From the NCBI RefSeq assembly GCF_013403865.1, contig NZ_JABFDK010000005.1:62001-126000 (forward strand): a DNA stretch of 64,000 nucleotides, in the 5' to 3' direction. This DNA is from Winogradskyella costae. Its GTDB lineage: Bacteria > Bacteroidota > Bacteroidia > Flavobacteriales > Flavobacteriaceae. Below, in pieces: positions 1 through 8,150 of the stretch; position 1 is the stretch's first letter; the number at the start of each line of letters is the position of its first letter. The position numbers and the translations under genes were made by a program. The notes beneath the pieces were generated by a model, which saw nothing but the letters and a program-made list of their open reading frames with translations, was not told the origin of the DNA and ran no database searches.

Positions 1-449
1 TTAAAGGAGAGAGTACATTAAAAGACTCTAAGTACGCAAAGCGGTTCTACGGGGCCATGCAAATATTTTATAAAAAGCATTTTAAACAGAATTTATTATT
101 TAATGCTGTGGTTTGGACGGGCATTAAAATGGCGCATCTTTTACGAAAGAATCCGGTTGCAGTAGAAATAAAGTCAAATCAATCTTATTTATATTCAGTT
201 GATTCTGATTCGATTTTGGTGGAAAAATTACCAAAACCAACCCAGATAAAAAATATAATACAAGAGAATATTGAGAATAATAGTCTAATCGTTTATGATT
301 TTAAAGTGTTGATTGCAAGCATTATAATCGCAGATATGAAACAGAAATCAACGCAAGAAAATATTGTTTTTAGATTTCTTTTAAAAAATAGTAAATTTAT
401 CCTCGGAAGCGATAGCGCTGTAAATAGAGGGGAAGTACTACACTTCTAA
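1..449 (+). CDS. Glycosyltransferase family 2, C-terminal part (cut by window start)
   Basis: The reading frame is open from base 3 to the stop at 449, so the gene begins outside the window and the ATG at 57 is internal. The visible start reads GESTLKDSKYAKRFYGAMQI, which resembles the end of the GT-A catalytic domain in Bacteroidota family 2 glycosyltransferases (KGES...Y..RFYxAMxxFYxKH). After it come a hydrophobic stretch, a charged region and a predicted alpha/beta tail. Family members transfer sugars from nucleotide-sugar donors during polysaccharide or lipid-linked glycan assembly, usually at the inner membrane. Catalytic DXD residues would lie upstream and cannot be seen. The family is likely; the acceptor is unknown. 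Confidence 0.75.
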   Translation, partial: KGESTLKDSKYAKRFYGAMQIFYKKHFKQNLLFNAVVWTGIKMAHLLRKNPVAVEIKSNQSYLYSVDSDSILVEKLPKPTQIKNIIQENIENNSLIVYDFKVLIASIIIADMKQKSTQENIVFRFLLKNSKFILGSDSAVNRGEVLHF

Positions 450-494
450 AATGTATTTGTTGAATAAAAACCAATAAAACATCTATTTTTTTAG

Positions 495-502
495 TAATTT
501 TG
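495..502 (+). promoter_or_regulatory. Bacteroidota -7 element (TAATTTTG) for the E2 gene
   Basis: TAATTTTG matches the TAnnTTTG -7 consensus of the Bacteroidota housekeeping sigma factor and lies 37 bases before the E2 start. No TTG at the expected -33 spacing is visible, so the call rests on the -7 box alone. Confidence 0.55.
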
Positions 503-539
503 CACGCGATTAGCAAATAACGACCTACAAATTAAAGAT

Positions 540-1949
540 ATGGCAAAGTTTGAACTTAAGTTACCTAAAATGGGAGAGAGTGTTGCAGAAGCAACCATAA
601 CCTCATGGCTTAAAGATGTTGGCGATACTATTGAAGCAGATGAAGCAGTTTTAGAAATTGCTACGGATAAAGTAGATAGTGAAGTGCCAAGTGAAGTGGA
701 TGGCGTTTTAATTGAAAAATTATTTAACGTTGATGATGTTGTACAAGTTGGGCAAACTATAGCAGTAATAGAAACCGAAGGGGGGGAAACCGTAGAAGTT
801 AAAGCTTCTGCAGTCGAATCTGAACCTACAGTCGAACCAGCGGCTCCAAAAGTAGTTGCTGAAGTTGCGCAGACTGTTGTGGCAGCAAAAGCTTCTGTAG
901 AACCTGTTGTTTCTACGGAGGATCGATTTTATTCTCCACTAGTAAAAAATATAGCAAAACAAGAAGGCATTTCTCAAGCCGAATTAGATACGATTGCAGG
1001 AACAGGCAAAGACGAACGCGTTACTAAAAACGATATTAAAGCGTATTTAGAATCTCGTAGTTCTGCACCAAGTCCTGCTCAGAAATCAGAACCTGTTTCT
1101 GCAACGAAATCTGAAGATACAAAAACGTTAGACGTTGAGCGTAGTCGAAATTCAATTGAAAAAACTAAAAGTGATATAGCTCCGGCTCAGGAAAAACCAA
1201 AAGTAGACAAGCCTGTAGATAAACCTATTGCAGTTACAGGAGGTGATGAGGTTATTGAAATGACTAGAATGGGGAAACTCATTTCAAAATATATGGTAGA
1301 TTCAGTACAAACGTCTGCACACGTGCAATCGTTTATAGAAGCTGATGTTACTAATATTTGGAACTGGAGAAAGAAAATAAAAGATGGCTTTATGAAGCGT
1401 GAAGGTGAAAACCTAACCTTTACTCCAATCTTTATGGAAGCGATCACCAAAGCTTTAAAAGATTTCCCGATGATGAATATTTCTGTTCAAGGGGATAAAA
1501 TCATTAAAAAGAAAGCTATTAATGTTGGTATGGCAGCAGCTTTACCAGATGGTAATTTAATTGTACCTGTCATTAAAAACGCAGATCAATTAAATTTATT
1601 CGGCATGGTAAAACGTGTAAACGATTTAGCGAATAGAGCACGTTTAGGACAATTAAGTCCAGATGATATACAAGGCGGAACATATACCGTAACTAACGTT
1701 GGTACCTTTGGTAGCATTATGGGAACACCAATTATCAATCAACCACAAGTCGGAATTTTAGCTTTAGGAGCTATTAGAAAAACACCTGCCGTGATTGAAG
1801 GGCCAGATGGAGATTACATCGGTATTCGTTTCAAAATGTATTTATCGCACTCATACGATCACAGAGTGGTTAATGGAGCGCTTGGCGGTCAGTTTGTAAA
1901 AGCCGTTAAAGATTATTTAGAAGCTTGGGATATGGATAGAGAGGTATAA
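540..1949 (+). CDS. 2-oxoacid dehydrogenase complex E2 (dihydrolipoamide acyltransferase)
   Basis: E2 core of a 2-oxoacid dehydrogenase complex, which moves acyl groups from lipoyl-lysine to CoA in the cytoplasm. One lipoyl domain occupies residues 1-80, with the lipoylated lysine at K44 in EIATDKVDS. A Pro/Ala-rich linker follows, then an E3/E1-binding domain at about 129-170 (FYSPLVKNIAKQEGI), a second linker, and the catalytic domain from about 235 to the end. The active-site motif reads DHRVVNG with H441; Asn replaces the usual Asp of HxxxDG. Length (469 aa) fits a single-lipoyl E2. E1 and E3 genes are not adjacent, so whether the substrate is branched-chain oxoacids or 2-oxoglutarate cannot be decided; the branched-chain type is common for this architecture in the family. 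Confidence 0.93.
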   Translation: MAKFELKLPKMGESVAEATITSWLKDVGDTIEADEAVLEIATDKVDSEVPSEVDGVLIEKLFNVDDVVQVGQTIAVIETEGGETVEVKASAVESEPTVEPAAPKVVAEVAQTVVAAKASVEPVVSTEDRFYSPLVKNIAKQEGISQAELDTIAGTGKDERVTKNDIKAYLESRSSAPSPAQKSEPVSATKSEDTKTLDVERSRNSIEKTKSDIAPAQEKPKVDKPVDKPIAVTGGDEVIEMTRMGKLISKYMVDSVQTSAHVQSFIEADVTNIWNWRKKIKDGFMKREGENLTFTPIFMEAITKALKDFPMMNISVQGDKIIKKKAINVGMAAALPDGNLIVPVIKNADQLNLFGMVKRVNDLANRARLGQLSPDDIQGGTYTVTNVGTFGSIMGTPIINQPQVGILALGAIRKTPAVIEGPDGDYIGIRFKMYLSHSYDHRVVNGALGGQFVKAVKDYLEAWDMDREV

Positions 1950-2104
1950 TGAATTCTAAAAAACGAATTGATAGCAAAACGAAAGCGAAACTTCTTGAAG
2001 TAGGGGAAGTTATATTGTACTGGATAGGAGGTATTATTCTTATAGCTGTTTCTTCTGTTATTCTTTATTACCTAGTGTCATTGGTTATATTGTTTGTAAC
2101 TTAG
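1949..2104 (+). CDS. Small membrane protein, 51 aa, overlapping the E2 stop
   Basis: The ATG at 1949 shares its A with the TAA of the E2 gene (TAATG), an arrangement typical of translational coupling. The product starts with a Lys/Arg-rich segment (MNSKKRIDSKTKAKLLEVGE) and then has one or two hydrophobic stretches from residue 21 to the end (ILYWIGGIILIAVSSVILYY and on to LVILFVT). It should be an inner-membrane peptide with a cytoplasmic basic N terminus. A strong terminator follows 21 bases after the stop, so it closes the transcript. I do not recognise a family. The overlap, the positive-inside pattern and the terminator placement argue that it is real. Confidence 0.6.
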   Translation: MNSKKRIDSKTKAKLLEVGEVILYWIGGIILIAVSSVILYYLVSLVILFVT

Positions 2105-2125
2105 AAACGAAGAATTAATTTATAG

Positions 2126-2157
2126 AAAAAGCACAGTTTTGAAACTGTGCTTTTTTT
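2126..2157. terminator. Bidirectional intrinsic terminator
   Basis: A perfect stem GCACAGTTT / AAACTGTGC is flanked by five A on the left and seven T on the right, so it works as a U-tract terminator in both directions. It separates the E2 transcript from the convergent histidine kinase gene. Confidence 0.9.
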
Positions 2158-2226
2158 ATTAAAAAATAATACATCGACGAACAAGAGCGTTTTATTAGAA
2201 GGCACTCACGGTGTCTATTAATTTTA

Positions 2227-4446
2227 TTAAGGATAACCTATAAGATTTGAAGCAAGTGTCTTTATAAATTCGTTAACCTTATAAGGTTTTACAATAGAAT
2301 CATCAAATTGTGCACTTTTAAAGCGATCATCTTGTTCATCTTGTGTTACGGCCGTTAATGCGATAACAACTACAGGTTTTTGAAGTTCTCTAATTTTTTT
2401 AGTCGCTTCTATACCGTCCATTATAGGCATGTGAACATCCATCAATACGAGATCGTAATCCGTTAGCATAATTTTATCTATACCTTCTTGGCCATTAGTG
2501 GCAACATCGACTACTATATCATGGCTCTCCAATGTCTTTTTAGTCACCATGAGGTTGATCCTATTATCATCAACAACTAATACCCTCTTTCCGCGAATTT
2601 TAGCAATTGAAACAGTATCTTGAATATCTTTGTTTGCATGCTCCTTTTTTGCAATTCCAAATGCTATTTCAAAAAAGAAATTTGAACCTTCGTTAACAAC
2701 GCTTTCTAATTGTATGTTAGATTTCATGTCTATGAGAAGTTTTTGAACAATAGTAAGACCTAATCCAGAACCTTGAAAATCACCTTCATGTTTAAGCTGT
2801 CCAAATTCCTCAAAGATTTTTTCTTGGTCACTTATAGGAATTCCTAGTCCATTGTCTTTAACTTCAAATTTAAGCTTCAACTCATTTTCTTTAATATCTA
2901 ATAAGCTAACAATAAGTTCTACTTTCCCGTTATTGGTGAATTTTAAAGCATTTCCTAATAAGTTGATAAGAACTTGAGACATTTTAGTTTGATCTCCCTT
3001 TATCCATTTAGGAATATTAGGATTTAGAGTTATTGTAAGATCATTATTGGTTTGTCTAGTTAGGTATTCTAATGATTCTTTAATATTATTCAGAAAATCT
3101 TTGAGATGAAAAGCTTTTGATTCAAATTTAATTTTCTCGTCAGAATCCATCTTATTTAAGGTGAGTACATCATTCACTAAATTAAGGAGATAATCTGCGG
3201 AGAACTTCAACGATTGTAACTCTGTTTTATGAGATTTAAGGCTACTATCATTATTAAGTACAGTGCTTAAGCCAATAATTCCGTATAAAGGGGTGCGCAG
3301 CTCGTGACTCATAGTAGACAAAAAACGAGATTTAGCTTGTGCTAATTTTTCTGACTCTAATTTTGCTTCTAAATATTCTTGATTCTTTTTCTTTAAATCG
3401 ATGTTAAGCCGTCTTCTGATTTTAACCACCTTAAGAAGGTATAATAATAAACATAAGAGTAAAAGGGAGACCAAAACACTAAAGATTAATATGTTCTTTT
3501 GCGCCTCAGCTTTTTCTAGAATAATTTCATTTCTCAGTTCTTCATTTTTTAGTTCTTCTTGGATTTTAGCATTTTTAAGAGTGGTTATAAGGTTATTAGC
3601 AGAATTTTTAATATCTTCCTTACTTTGCTTTATGAAGAGGCTATCTTTTATTTTTCCAATATCATAGACTTTTTTGTAATTGCCTTTAACGGCAAGACAT
3701 TCAATATAGCCATTGTACGCTTTCTTTAATACATCGAGATTATTTGTTTCTTTTGCTAAAAGTATGGCTTGTTGATATAGGTTTGTAGCTAAAACATAAT
3801 CTTTAGTTTCAAAAGCATAATGGGCTTTAAATAAATTAAGACCAGCAAGTCCTATCTTGAAATCTTTTGGCACATGCACATCAGCAGTATCAAGATATGG
3901 CTTTGCTTTTTCATAATCTTTATAGTGCTCAAAATATATTTGAGCTATATTATGATTTAAGAAGAAAAGAGCAAGGTCGTTACTTCCTTTTTGCGCAATA
4001 GGAATCGCTTTTTTATAAGAGTTTATGGCTTTGTCTGGTTCTCCAAAAGCATAATAAATGTTACTTATATCAATAAGCGAACCCACTAAGGAGGTATTGT
4101 CGTTTAGTTTTTTTGCTAACTGAATGTTTTTTCTAGCATACTCTAGTGATTTTAAAGAGTCATTTAAGTTGAGGTAAGAATTTGCTAGGAAACTACGAAT
4201 GCCACTAATCTCATTGTTTAAATTATTGAGTTTTGCTATTTTGAGTATGTCATTTGCTTTAATAATAACCGAACTGTAATCTTCCTTATAGTAATCAGCT
4301 ATCATCAAATTTTCAATAGAATCAATATGTGTTATTATGGTGTCCTTAGGTAGGTTTGGTAGCGCCTCTCGCGTGTTAATATTTTTTTGCGCATATATGC
4401 TGCTTTGAAACAAAATTAACGTTAGGGAAAGAAGTAAAAATCGCAT
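2227..4446 (-). CDS. TPR-containing hybrid sensor histidine kinase/response regulator
   Basis: Membrane hybrid kinase of 739 aa. It has a signal peptide (residues 1-20, ending IYAQ), a periplasmic TPR-rich sensor region to about 290, a short coiled coil, one membrane helix at about 319-339, and a HisKA domain with phospho-acceptor H381 in STMSHELRTPL. A HATPase domain follows (N box near QVLINLLGNALKFT, then DNGLGIP and GSGLGLTI), and a receiver domain with VVDDN and phospho-acceptor D670 in LVLMDVHMPIMDG. There is no DNA-binding output and no Hpt domain, so signalling onward should need a separate Hpt protein. A stand-alone Hpt protein is encoded at 6135-6476. The signal sensed is unknown. 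Confidence 0.92.
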   Translation of the reverse strand: MRFLLLSLTLILFQSSIYAQKNINTREALPNLPKDTIITHIDSIENLMIADYYKEDYSSVIIKANDILKIAKLNNLNNEISGIRSFLANSYLNLNDSLKSLEYARKNIQLAKKLNDNTSLVGSLIDISNIYYAFGEPDKAINSYKKAIPIAQKGSNDLALFFLNHNIAQIYFEHYKDYEKAKPYLDTADVHVPKDFKIGLAGLNLFKAHYAFETKDYVLATNLYQQAILLAKETNNLDVLKKAYNGYIECLAVKGNYKKVYDIGKIKDSLFIKQSKEDIKNSANNLITTLKNAKIQEELKNEELRNEIILEKAEAQKNILIFSVLVSLLLLCLLLYLLKVVKIRRRLNIDLKKKNQEYLEAKLESEKLAQAKSRFLSTMSHELRTPLYGIIGLSTVLNNDSSLKSHKTELQSLKFSADYLLNLVNDVLTLNKMDSDEKIKFESKAFHLKDFLNNIKESLEYLTRQTNNDLTITLNPNIPKWIKGDQTKMSQVLINLLGNALKFTNNGKVELIVSLLDIKENELKLKFEVKDNGLGIPISDQEKIFEEFGQLKHEGDFQGSGLGLTIVQKLLIDMKSNIQLESVVNEGSNFFFEIAFGIAKKEHANKDIQDTVSIAKIRGKRVLVVDDNRINLMVTKKTLESHDIVVDVATNGQEGIDKIMLTDYDLVLMDVHMPIMDGIEATKKIRELQKPVVVIALTAVTQDEQDDRFKSAQFDDSIVKPYKVNEFIKTLASNLIGYP

Positions 4447-4637
4447 TTGAATTGGGTAAGGTGTTTAAATATCGGTTAAATTATTAAAATGATGAAATTT
4501 ATTTTAACAAGTTATCCGTTCCTTGTGTTGTTGGACTTATCTATTTGGATTCTTTTTTTATTTAATTCTGAAATGATTTGATGTTAGTTAAATACAATTA
4601 GCTACGAAGACATCAGGTCTATTTTAAAGAATCTCAG

Positions 4638-4645
4638 TACCTTTG
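4638..4645 (+). promoter_or_regulatory. -7 element (TACCTTTG) for the exonuclease gene
   Basis: TACCTTTG fits TAnnTTTG and lies 17 bases before the ATG at 4663, giving a very short leader. No convincing -33 TTG is present. Confidence 0.5.
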
Positions 4646-4662
4646 TAGAAAATTAATTAGAA

Positions 4663-5439
4663 ATGCAACTCAATCTCACAAAACCTATTTGTTTTTTCGA
4701 TTTAGAAACGACAGGAATCAATATATCAAAAGATAGAATCGTAGAAATCTCAATTCTTAAAGTTTATCCAGATGGTAAGGAAGAAGCTAAAACTTGGGTT
4801 GTAAATCCAGAGATGCCAATTCCTGCGGAAGTAACAGCAATTCATGGTATTTCGGATGCGGATGTTGCTGATAAACCAACGTTTAAAGAATTATCTAAAG
4901 AAATTTATAATATTATTAAGGATTCGGATTTAGGTGGTTTTAATTCAAACCGATTCGATATTCCATTGTTGGCAGAAGAAATGTTAAGAGCAGACGTAGA
5001 TTTCGATATGAAAAATACGCAATCTGTTGATGTGCAAACTATATTTCATAAAATGGAACAACGTACGCTAGTCGCAGCTTACAAGTTTTACTGTGACAAG
5101 GATTTAAGTAATGCACACAGTGCAGAAGCAGATACGAAAGCTACTTACGAAGTTTTAAAAGCACAGTTAGATCGCTACCAAGATTTAGAAAACGACACCA
5201 AGTTTTTAGCAGAGTTCAGTTCACGTAAAAAATTCGCAGATTTCGCAGGTTTCTTAATCTTTAATAAAGAAGGTGAAGAATGCTTTTCTTTCGGGAAGCA
5301 TAAAGGGAAACGTGTTTTAGAAGTTTTAGATAAAGAACCTGGCTATTTTGGTTGGTTGTTAAATGCTGATTTTCCATTGTATACTAAGAAGGTTTTAACG
5401 GCTATTAAGTTAAGTCAATTTAATAACAAGTTAAGTTAA
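4663..5439 (+). CDS. DnaQ-like 3'-5' exonuclease with C-terminal DUF3820-like module
   Basis: DEDDh exonuclease related to the DNA polymerase III epsilon subunit. The catalytic residues are visible: D13 and E15 in FFDLETTG, D99 in NRFDIPLL, and H152 and D157 in HSAEAD. Residues 1-170 form the nuclease domain. The last 50 residues carry FSFGKHKGKRVLEVL followed by YFGWLL, which resembles the DUF3820 pattern FGK(Y/H)KG..L.dvp..Y..W found as a separate protein at 44065-44292. It probably trims DNA or RNA 3' ends in the cytoplasm in a proofreading or repair role. There is no polymerase or PHP domain, so it is not a full epsilon or PolC protein. Confidence 0.88.
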   Translation: MQLNLTKPICFFDLETTGINISKDRIVEISILKVYPDGKEEAKTWVVNPEMPIPAEVTAIHGISDADVADKPTFKELSKEIYNIIKDSDLGGFNSNRFDIPLLAEEMLRADVDFDMKNTQSVDVQTIFHKMEQRTLVAAYKFYCDKDLSNAHSAEADTKATYEVLKAQLDRYQDLENDTKFLAEFSSRKKFADFAGFLIFNKEGEECFSFGKHKGKRVLEVLDKEPGYFGWLLNADFPLYTKKVLTAIKLSQFNNKLS

Positions 5440-5493
5440 TTGCAATTTCTGTGACGACAGGAATCCATATAAATTAAAGGTTAAATTAATAAG

Positions 5494-5513
5494 ATTCCTG
5501 TTTTGGCAGGAAT
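5494..5513 (+). repeat. Short hairpin repeat (ATTCCTG...CAGGAAT), copy 1
   Basis: The stem ATTCCTG / CAGGAAT closes on a TTTG loop with one T-G wobble, and ends 9 bases before the ATG at 5523. A near-identical stem-loop with the same TTTG loop lies at 53868-53885, and a variant at 9656-9673. A partial arm (CAGGAATC) occurs just upstream, around 5456-5464. Confidence 0.6.
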
Positions 5514-5522
5514 GATAGAAAT

Positions 5523-6134
5523 ATGAAATTAATCTGTATAGGTCGCAATTATACCGACCACATTAAAGAGTTAGAAAACGAAAAACCAACAGATCCCGTT
5601 GTGTTTTTAAAACCGGATACGTCGATTCTACTCAAGAAACAACCATTTTTTATTCCAGATTTTTCAGATGATGTACATTATGAGGTTGAGGTTTTAGTGA
5701 AAATTAATAAAGTTGGAAAGCATATCGATAAGAAATTTGCACATAAATATTACGATGAAATCGGACTCGGCATAGACTTTACAGCACGCGATCTTCAGGC
5801 GCAATTAAAAGCAAAAGGTTTGCCATGGGAAAAAGCTAAAGCCTTTGATGGTGCTGCGGTTATTGGTAAATGGGTACCAAAGTCTGAATTTCAAAATATA
5901 AACAGCATTAATTTTAGCTTAAAGAAGAATGAAGAGGTCGTTCAATCTGCAAATACAGAACTGATGCTTTGGAAAATTGATGAACTTATAGAATATGTGT
6001 CAAAATATTTTACTTTAAAAATTGGAGACATTATATTTACGGGCACACCAGCGGGAGTTGGTAAAGTTTTTGGAGAAGATCAATTAAAAGGATATCTTGA
6101 GGGTATAGAAATGTTTTCAATTAAAATTAAATAA
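5523..6134 (+). CDS. Fumarylacetoacetate hydrolase family protein
   Basis: Small single-domain FAH-fold enzyme of 203 aa. It begins MKLICIGRNYTDHIKE and contains the metal-binding acidic pair in HYEVEVLV, the conserved KAFDGAAVIG segment and the family-typical GDIIFTGTPAGVG near the C terminus. Relatives hydrolyse or decarboxylate C-C bonds in acylpyruvates or oxaloacetate with Mg2+ in the cytoplasm; the substrate here cannot be read from the sequence. The next gene starts immediately after its stop (TAAATG) and cinA abuts that one, so the three are likely co-translated. A hairpin repeat sits just ahead of the start codon. Confidence 0.88.
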   Translation: MKLICIGRNYTDHIKELENEKPTDPVVFLKPDTSILLKKQPFFIPDFSDDVHYEVEVLVKINKVGKHIDKKFAHKYYDEIGLGIDFTARDLQAQLKAKGLPWEKAKAFDGAAVIGKWVPKSEFQNINSINFSLKKNEEVVQSANTELMLWKIDELIEYVSKYFTLKIGDIIFTGTPAGVGKVFGEDQLKGYLEGIEMFSIKIK

Positions 6135-6476
6135 ATGTCACAACATTATAAATTACATCGCGTACGAGAAATGGCTGAAGGCGACGAAGATTTCGTTGCA
6201 GCTTTAGCAGCCGCTTTTATTGAAGAAGTACCAGAAGATGCTCAACGATTAAGAATTGCAGTACCGGCTAAAGACTATAAAGAAGTTTATCAAGCGGCTC
6301 ATAAAATGAAGCCGACTATAGATTTATTTGAGCTTGGTGTCTTAGATACGTTAATTGAAGTGCAAGACTGGGGTAAGTTGGAGCAAACGGATAAAATTGT
6401 TGATGAACAACTTATAGTAGTATTAACCGCTGTAGATAATGCTGTTAATGAAATTAAAGCCGATTTCGGACTCTAA
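6135..6476 (+). CDS. Stand-alone histidine phosphotransfer (Hpt) protein
   Basis: All-helical 113-aa protein with the Hpt signature AAHKMKPTIDLFEL; H56 is the probable phospho-acceptor. It has no other domain, so it would shuttle phosphoryl groups between receiver domains in a phosphorelay. The ATG follows directly on the upstream stop and cinA begins at the base after its own stop, so it is embedded in a tight three-gene unit. The hybrid kinase at 2227-4446 ends in a receiver and lacks an Hpt domain, which makes it a candidate partner, but many hybrid kinases elsewhere in the genome could also use this protein. Confidence 0.85.
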   Translation: MSQHYKLHRVREMAEGDEDFVAALAAAFIEEVPEDAQRLRIAVPAKDYKEVYQAAHKMKPTIDLFELGVLDTLIEVQDWGKLEQTDKIVDEQLIVVLTAVDNAVNEIKADFGL

Positions 6477-7724
6477 ATGCAAGCAGAAATTATTACTATT
6501 GGCGATGAGATTCTCATTGGTCAAATTGTAGATACGAATTCAGCATTTTTAGGCAAGGAATTCAATAAATTTGGAATTTCAATCTATCAAATTACATCAG
6601 TTCAAGATGATAAAATGCATATCCTTAAAGCTTTAAAAGAAGCTGAAGAAAATGCAGATATCATTATAATTACAGGTGGTTTAGGGCCAACAAAAGACGA
6701 CATTACAAAGCATACTATTTGCGAATATTTTAATGATACCCTAATAGAAAATAAGGCTGTTCTAGCTAATGTAGAGCAGATTTTTTTAAAATACAGTACA
6801 GCACCACTTTTAGAAGTTAATAAACAACAAGCCTTAGTGCCTTCTACAGCCACAGTGCTTATGAATCACAATGGGACAGCACCTGGTATGTGGTTAGAAA
6901 AAAACGGAAAAGTCTTTGTCTCTCTTCCAGGTGTTCCGTTTGAAATGAAAGCGTTAATTACAGAGCAGGTCATTCCGAAATTAATCGGAAAATTTAAATT
7001 TCCATATATAATGCACAAAACCATTTTAACCTATGGTCTTGGAGAAAGTGCATTAGCAGAGCGCATTGCTGCGTGGGAAGATCATTTGCCTAGTTTTATA
7101 AAACTAGCGTATTTACCAAGTTTAGGCCGCGTACGTATGCGATTATCTGCAAAAGCTTTTGATAAAGTAATGGTGGATGCAGAATTACATAATCAGATAA
7201 ATCTACTGTTACCACAGATTAAAGATGTGTTTATCGGTTATGAAGAAGACGAGTCTATTGAAGCAGTAATTGGTAAGCAGTTAACTGAAATGGGAAAAAC
7301 GTTAGCTGTCGCAGAAAGTTGTACAGGCGGGAGAATTGCAAAATCATTTACGGAGAATGCAGGTGCGTCCGCATATTTTAAAGGAAGTGTTGTAACATAT
7401 GCCTCAGAATCTAAAGTGAAAATTTTAAACGTTTCAGAGAACGATATTAAAAAATACTCTGTGGTAAGTAAGCAGGTTGCAGAAAGTATGGCTAAGAATG
7501 TGAGAACATTATTTGGTAGTGATTATGCGATAAGTACTACTGGTAATGCCGGACCGTCTAAAGGAGATTCAGAAGCAGAAGTCGGAACGGTTTGGATTGC
7601 CATTGCCTCAAAAGAGGGGGTTTATTCTGAAGTTTTTAACTTCGGAAACCTTCGTGAGAAGGTAATTGTAAGGGCTTCAAATAAAGCTTTTGAAATGCTT
7701 CAGAAATTTTTTTTGAAAAAGTAG
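6477..7724 (+). CDS. cinA: CinA family protein (competence/damage-inducible, NMN deamidase)
   Basis: Full-length two-domain CinA of 415 aa. The N-terminal molybdopterin-binding-like domain spans about 1-170 (EIITIGDEILIGQIVDTNS, then TGGLGPTKDD). The C-terminal nicotinamide-mononucleotide amidase domain spans about 255-412, with the catalytic-serine motif AESCTGG (S281) and the conserved TTGNAGP. The enzyme recycles NMN to nicotinate mononucleotide in NAD salvage; the N-terminal domain can act as an ADP-ribose pyrophosphatase in some members. It abuts the Hpt gene without any gap. A promoter for the ribosomal protein operon starts 9 bases after its stop. Confidence 0.95.
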   Translation: MQAEIITIGDEILIGQIVDTNSAFLGKEFNKFGISIYQITSVQDDKMHILKALKEAEENADIIIITGGLGPTKDDITKHTICEYFNDTLIENKAVLANVEQIFLKYSTAPLLEVNKQQALVPSTATVLMNHNGTAPGMWLEKNGKVFVSLPGVPFEMKALITEQVIPKLIGKFKFPYIMHKTILTYGLGESALAERIAAWEDHLPSFIKLAYLPSLGRVRMRLSAKAFDKVMVDAELHNQINLLLPQIKDVFIGYEEDESIEAVIGKQLTEMGKTLAVAESCTGGRIAKSFTENAGASAYFKGSVVTYASESKVKILNVSENDIKKYSVVSKQVAESMAKNVRTLFGSDYAISTTGNAGPSKGDSEAEVGTVWIAIASKEGVYSEVFNFGNLREKVIVRASNKAFEMLQKFFLKK

Positions 7725-7733
7725 ACTTTTATG

Positions 7734-7764
7734 TTTGCTGAAACCTAAAGTTTTACTAAATTTG
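7734..7764 (+). promoter_or_regulatory. rpmB promoter (-33 TTTG, 19-base spacer, -7 TAAATTTG)
   Basis: TTTG at 7734-7737 and TAAATTTG at 7757-7764 match both Bacteroidota promoter elements with a good spacer. Transcription would start near 7769, leaving a leader of about 115 bases. That leader contains the perfect palindrome AAGGAATTCCTT (7820-7831) and an imperfect stem around ATCC/GGAT, which could be a ribosomal-protein leader structure. Confidence 0.75.
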
Positions 7765-7886
7765 CACCCTGTTTAAAATATCCATGTTCGGATTTTAGAT
7801 TCTTACTGAGATTAATTTGAAGGAATTCCTTTAAATACAATAAGAGTTAGCAGAATAATAAATTATAGACCTAAAGAAAGAAAACA

Positions 7887-8123
7887 ATGTCAAGAGTTTG
7901 TGAACTTACTGGGAAGAAAGCGATGGTTGGGAACAATGTTTCTCACGCAATGAATAAAACGAAACGCAAGTTTGATGCAAACTTGATCAAAAAACGTTTT
8001 TATATTCCTGAAGAAGATAAGTGGGTAACATTAAAAGTTTCTACATCAGCATTAAAGACTATCAATAAAATTGGTATCGAAGCGATGTTAAAAGAAGCTA
8101 AAGCAAAAGGATTTTACAAATAA
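7887..8123 (+). CDS. rpmB: 50S ribosomal protein L28
   Basis: Complete L28 of 78 aa. It begins MSRVCELTGKKAMVGNNVSH and continues with NKTKRKFDANLIKKRFYIPE, the usual L28 core. It binds 23S rRNA in the large subunit. It lacks the additional zinc-binding cysteines of C+ type L28 proteins: only one Cys (C5) is present. It is the first gene of rpmB-rpmG-DUF4295, a standard Bacteroidota cluster. Confidence 0.98.
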   Translation: MSRVCELTGKKAMVGNNVSHAMNKTKRKFDANLIKKRFYIPEEDKWVTLKVSTSALKTINKIGIEAMLKEAKAKGFYK

Positions 8124-8150
8124 TAGCGTTTACGCTTAAGTCAATTTACA

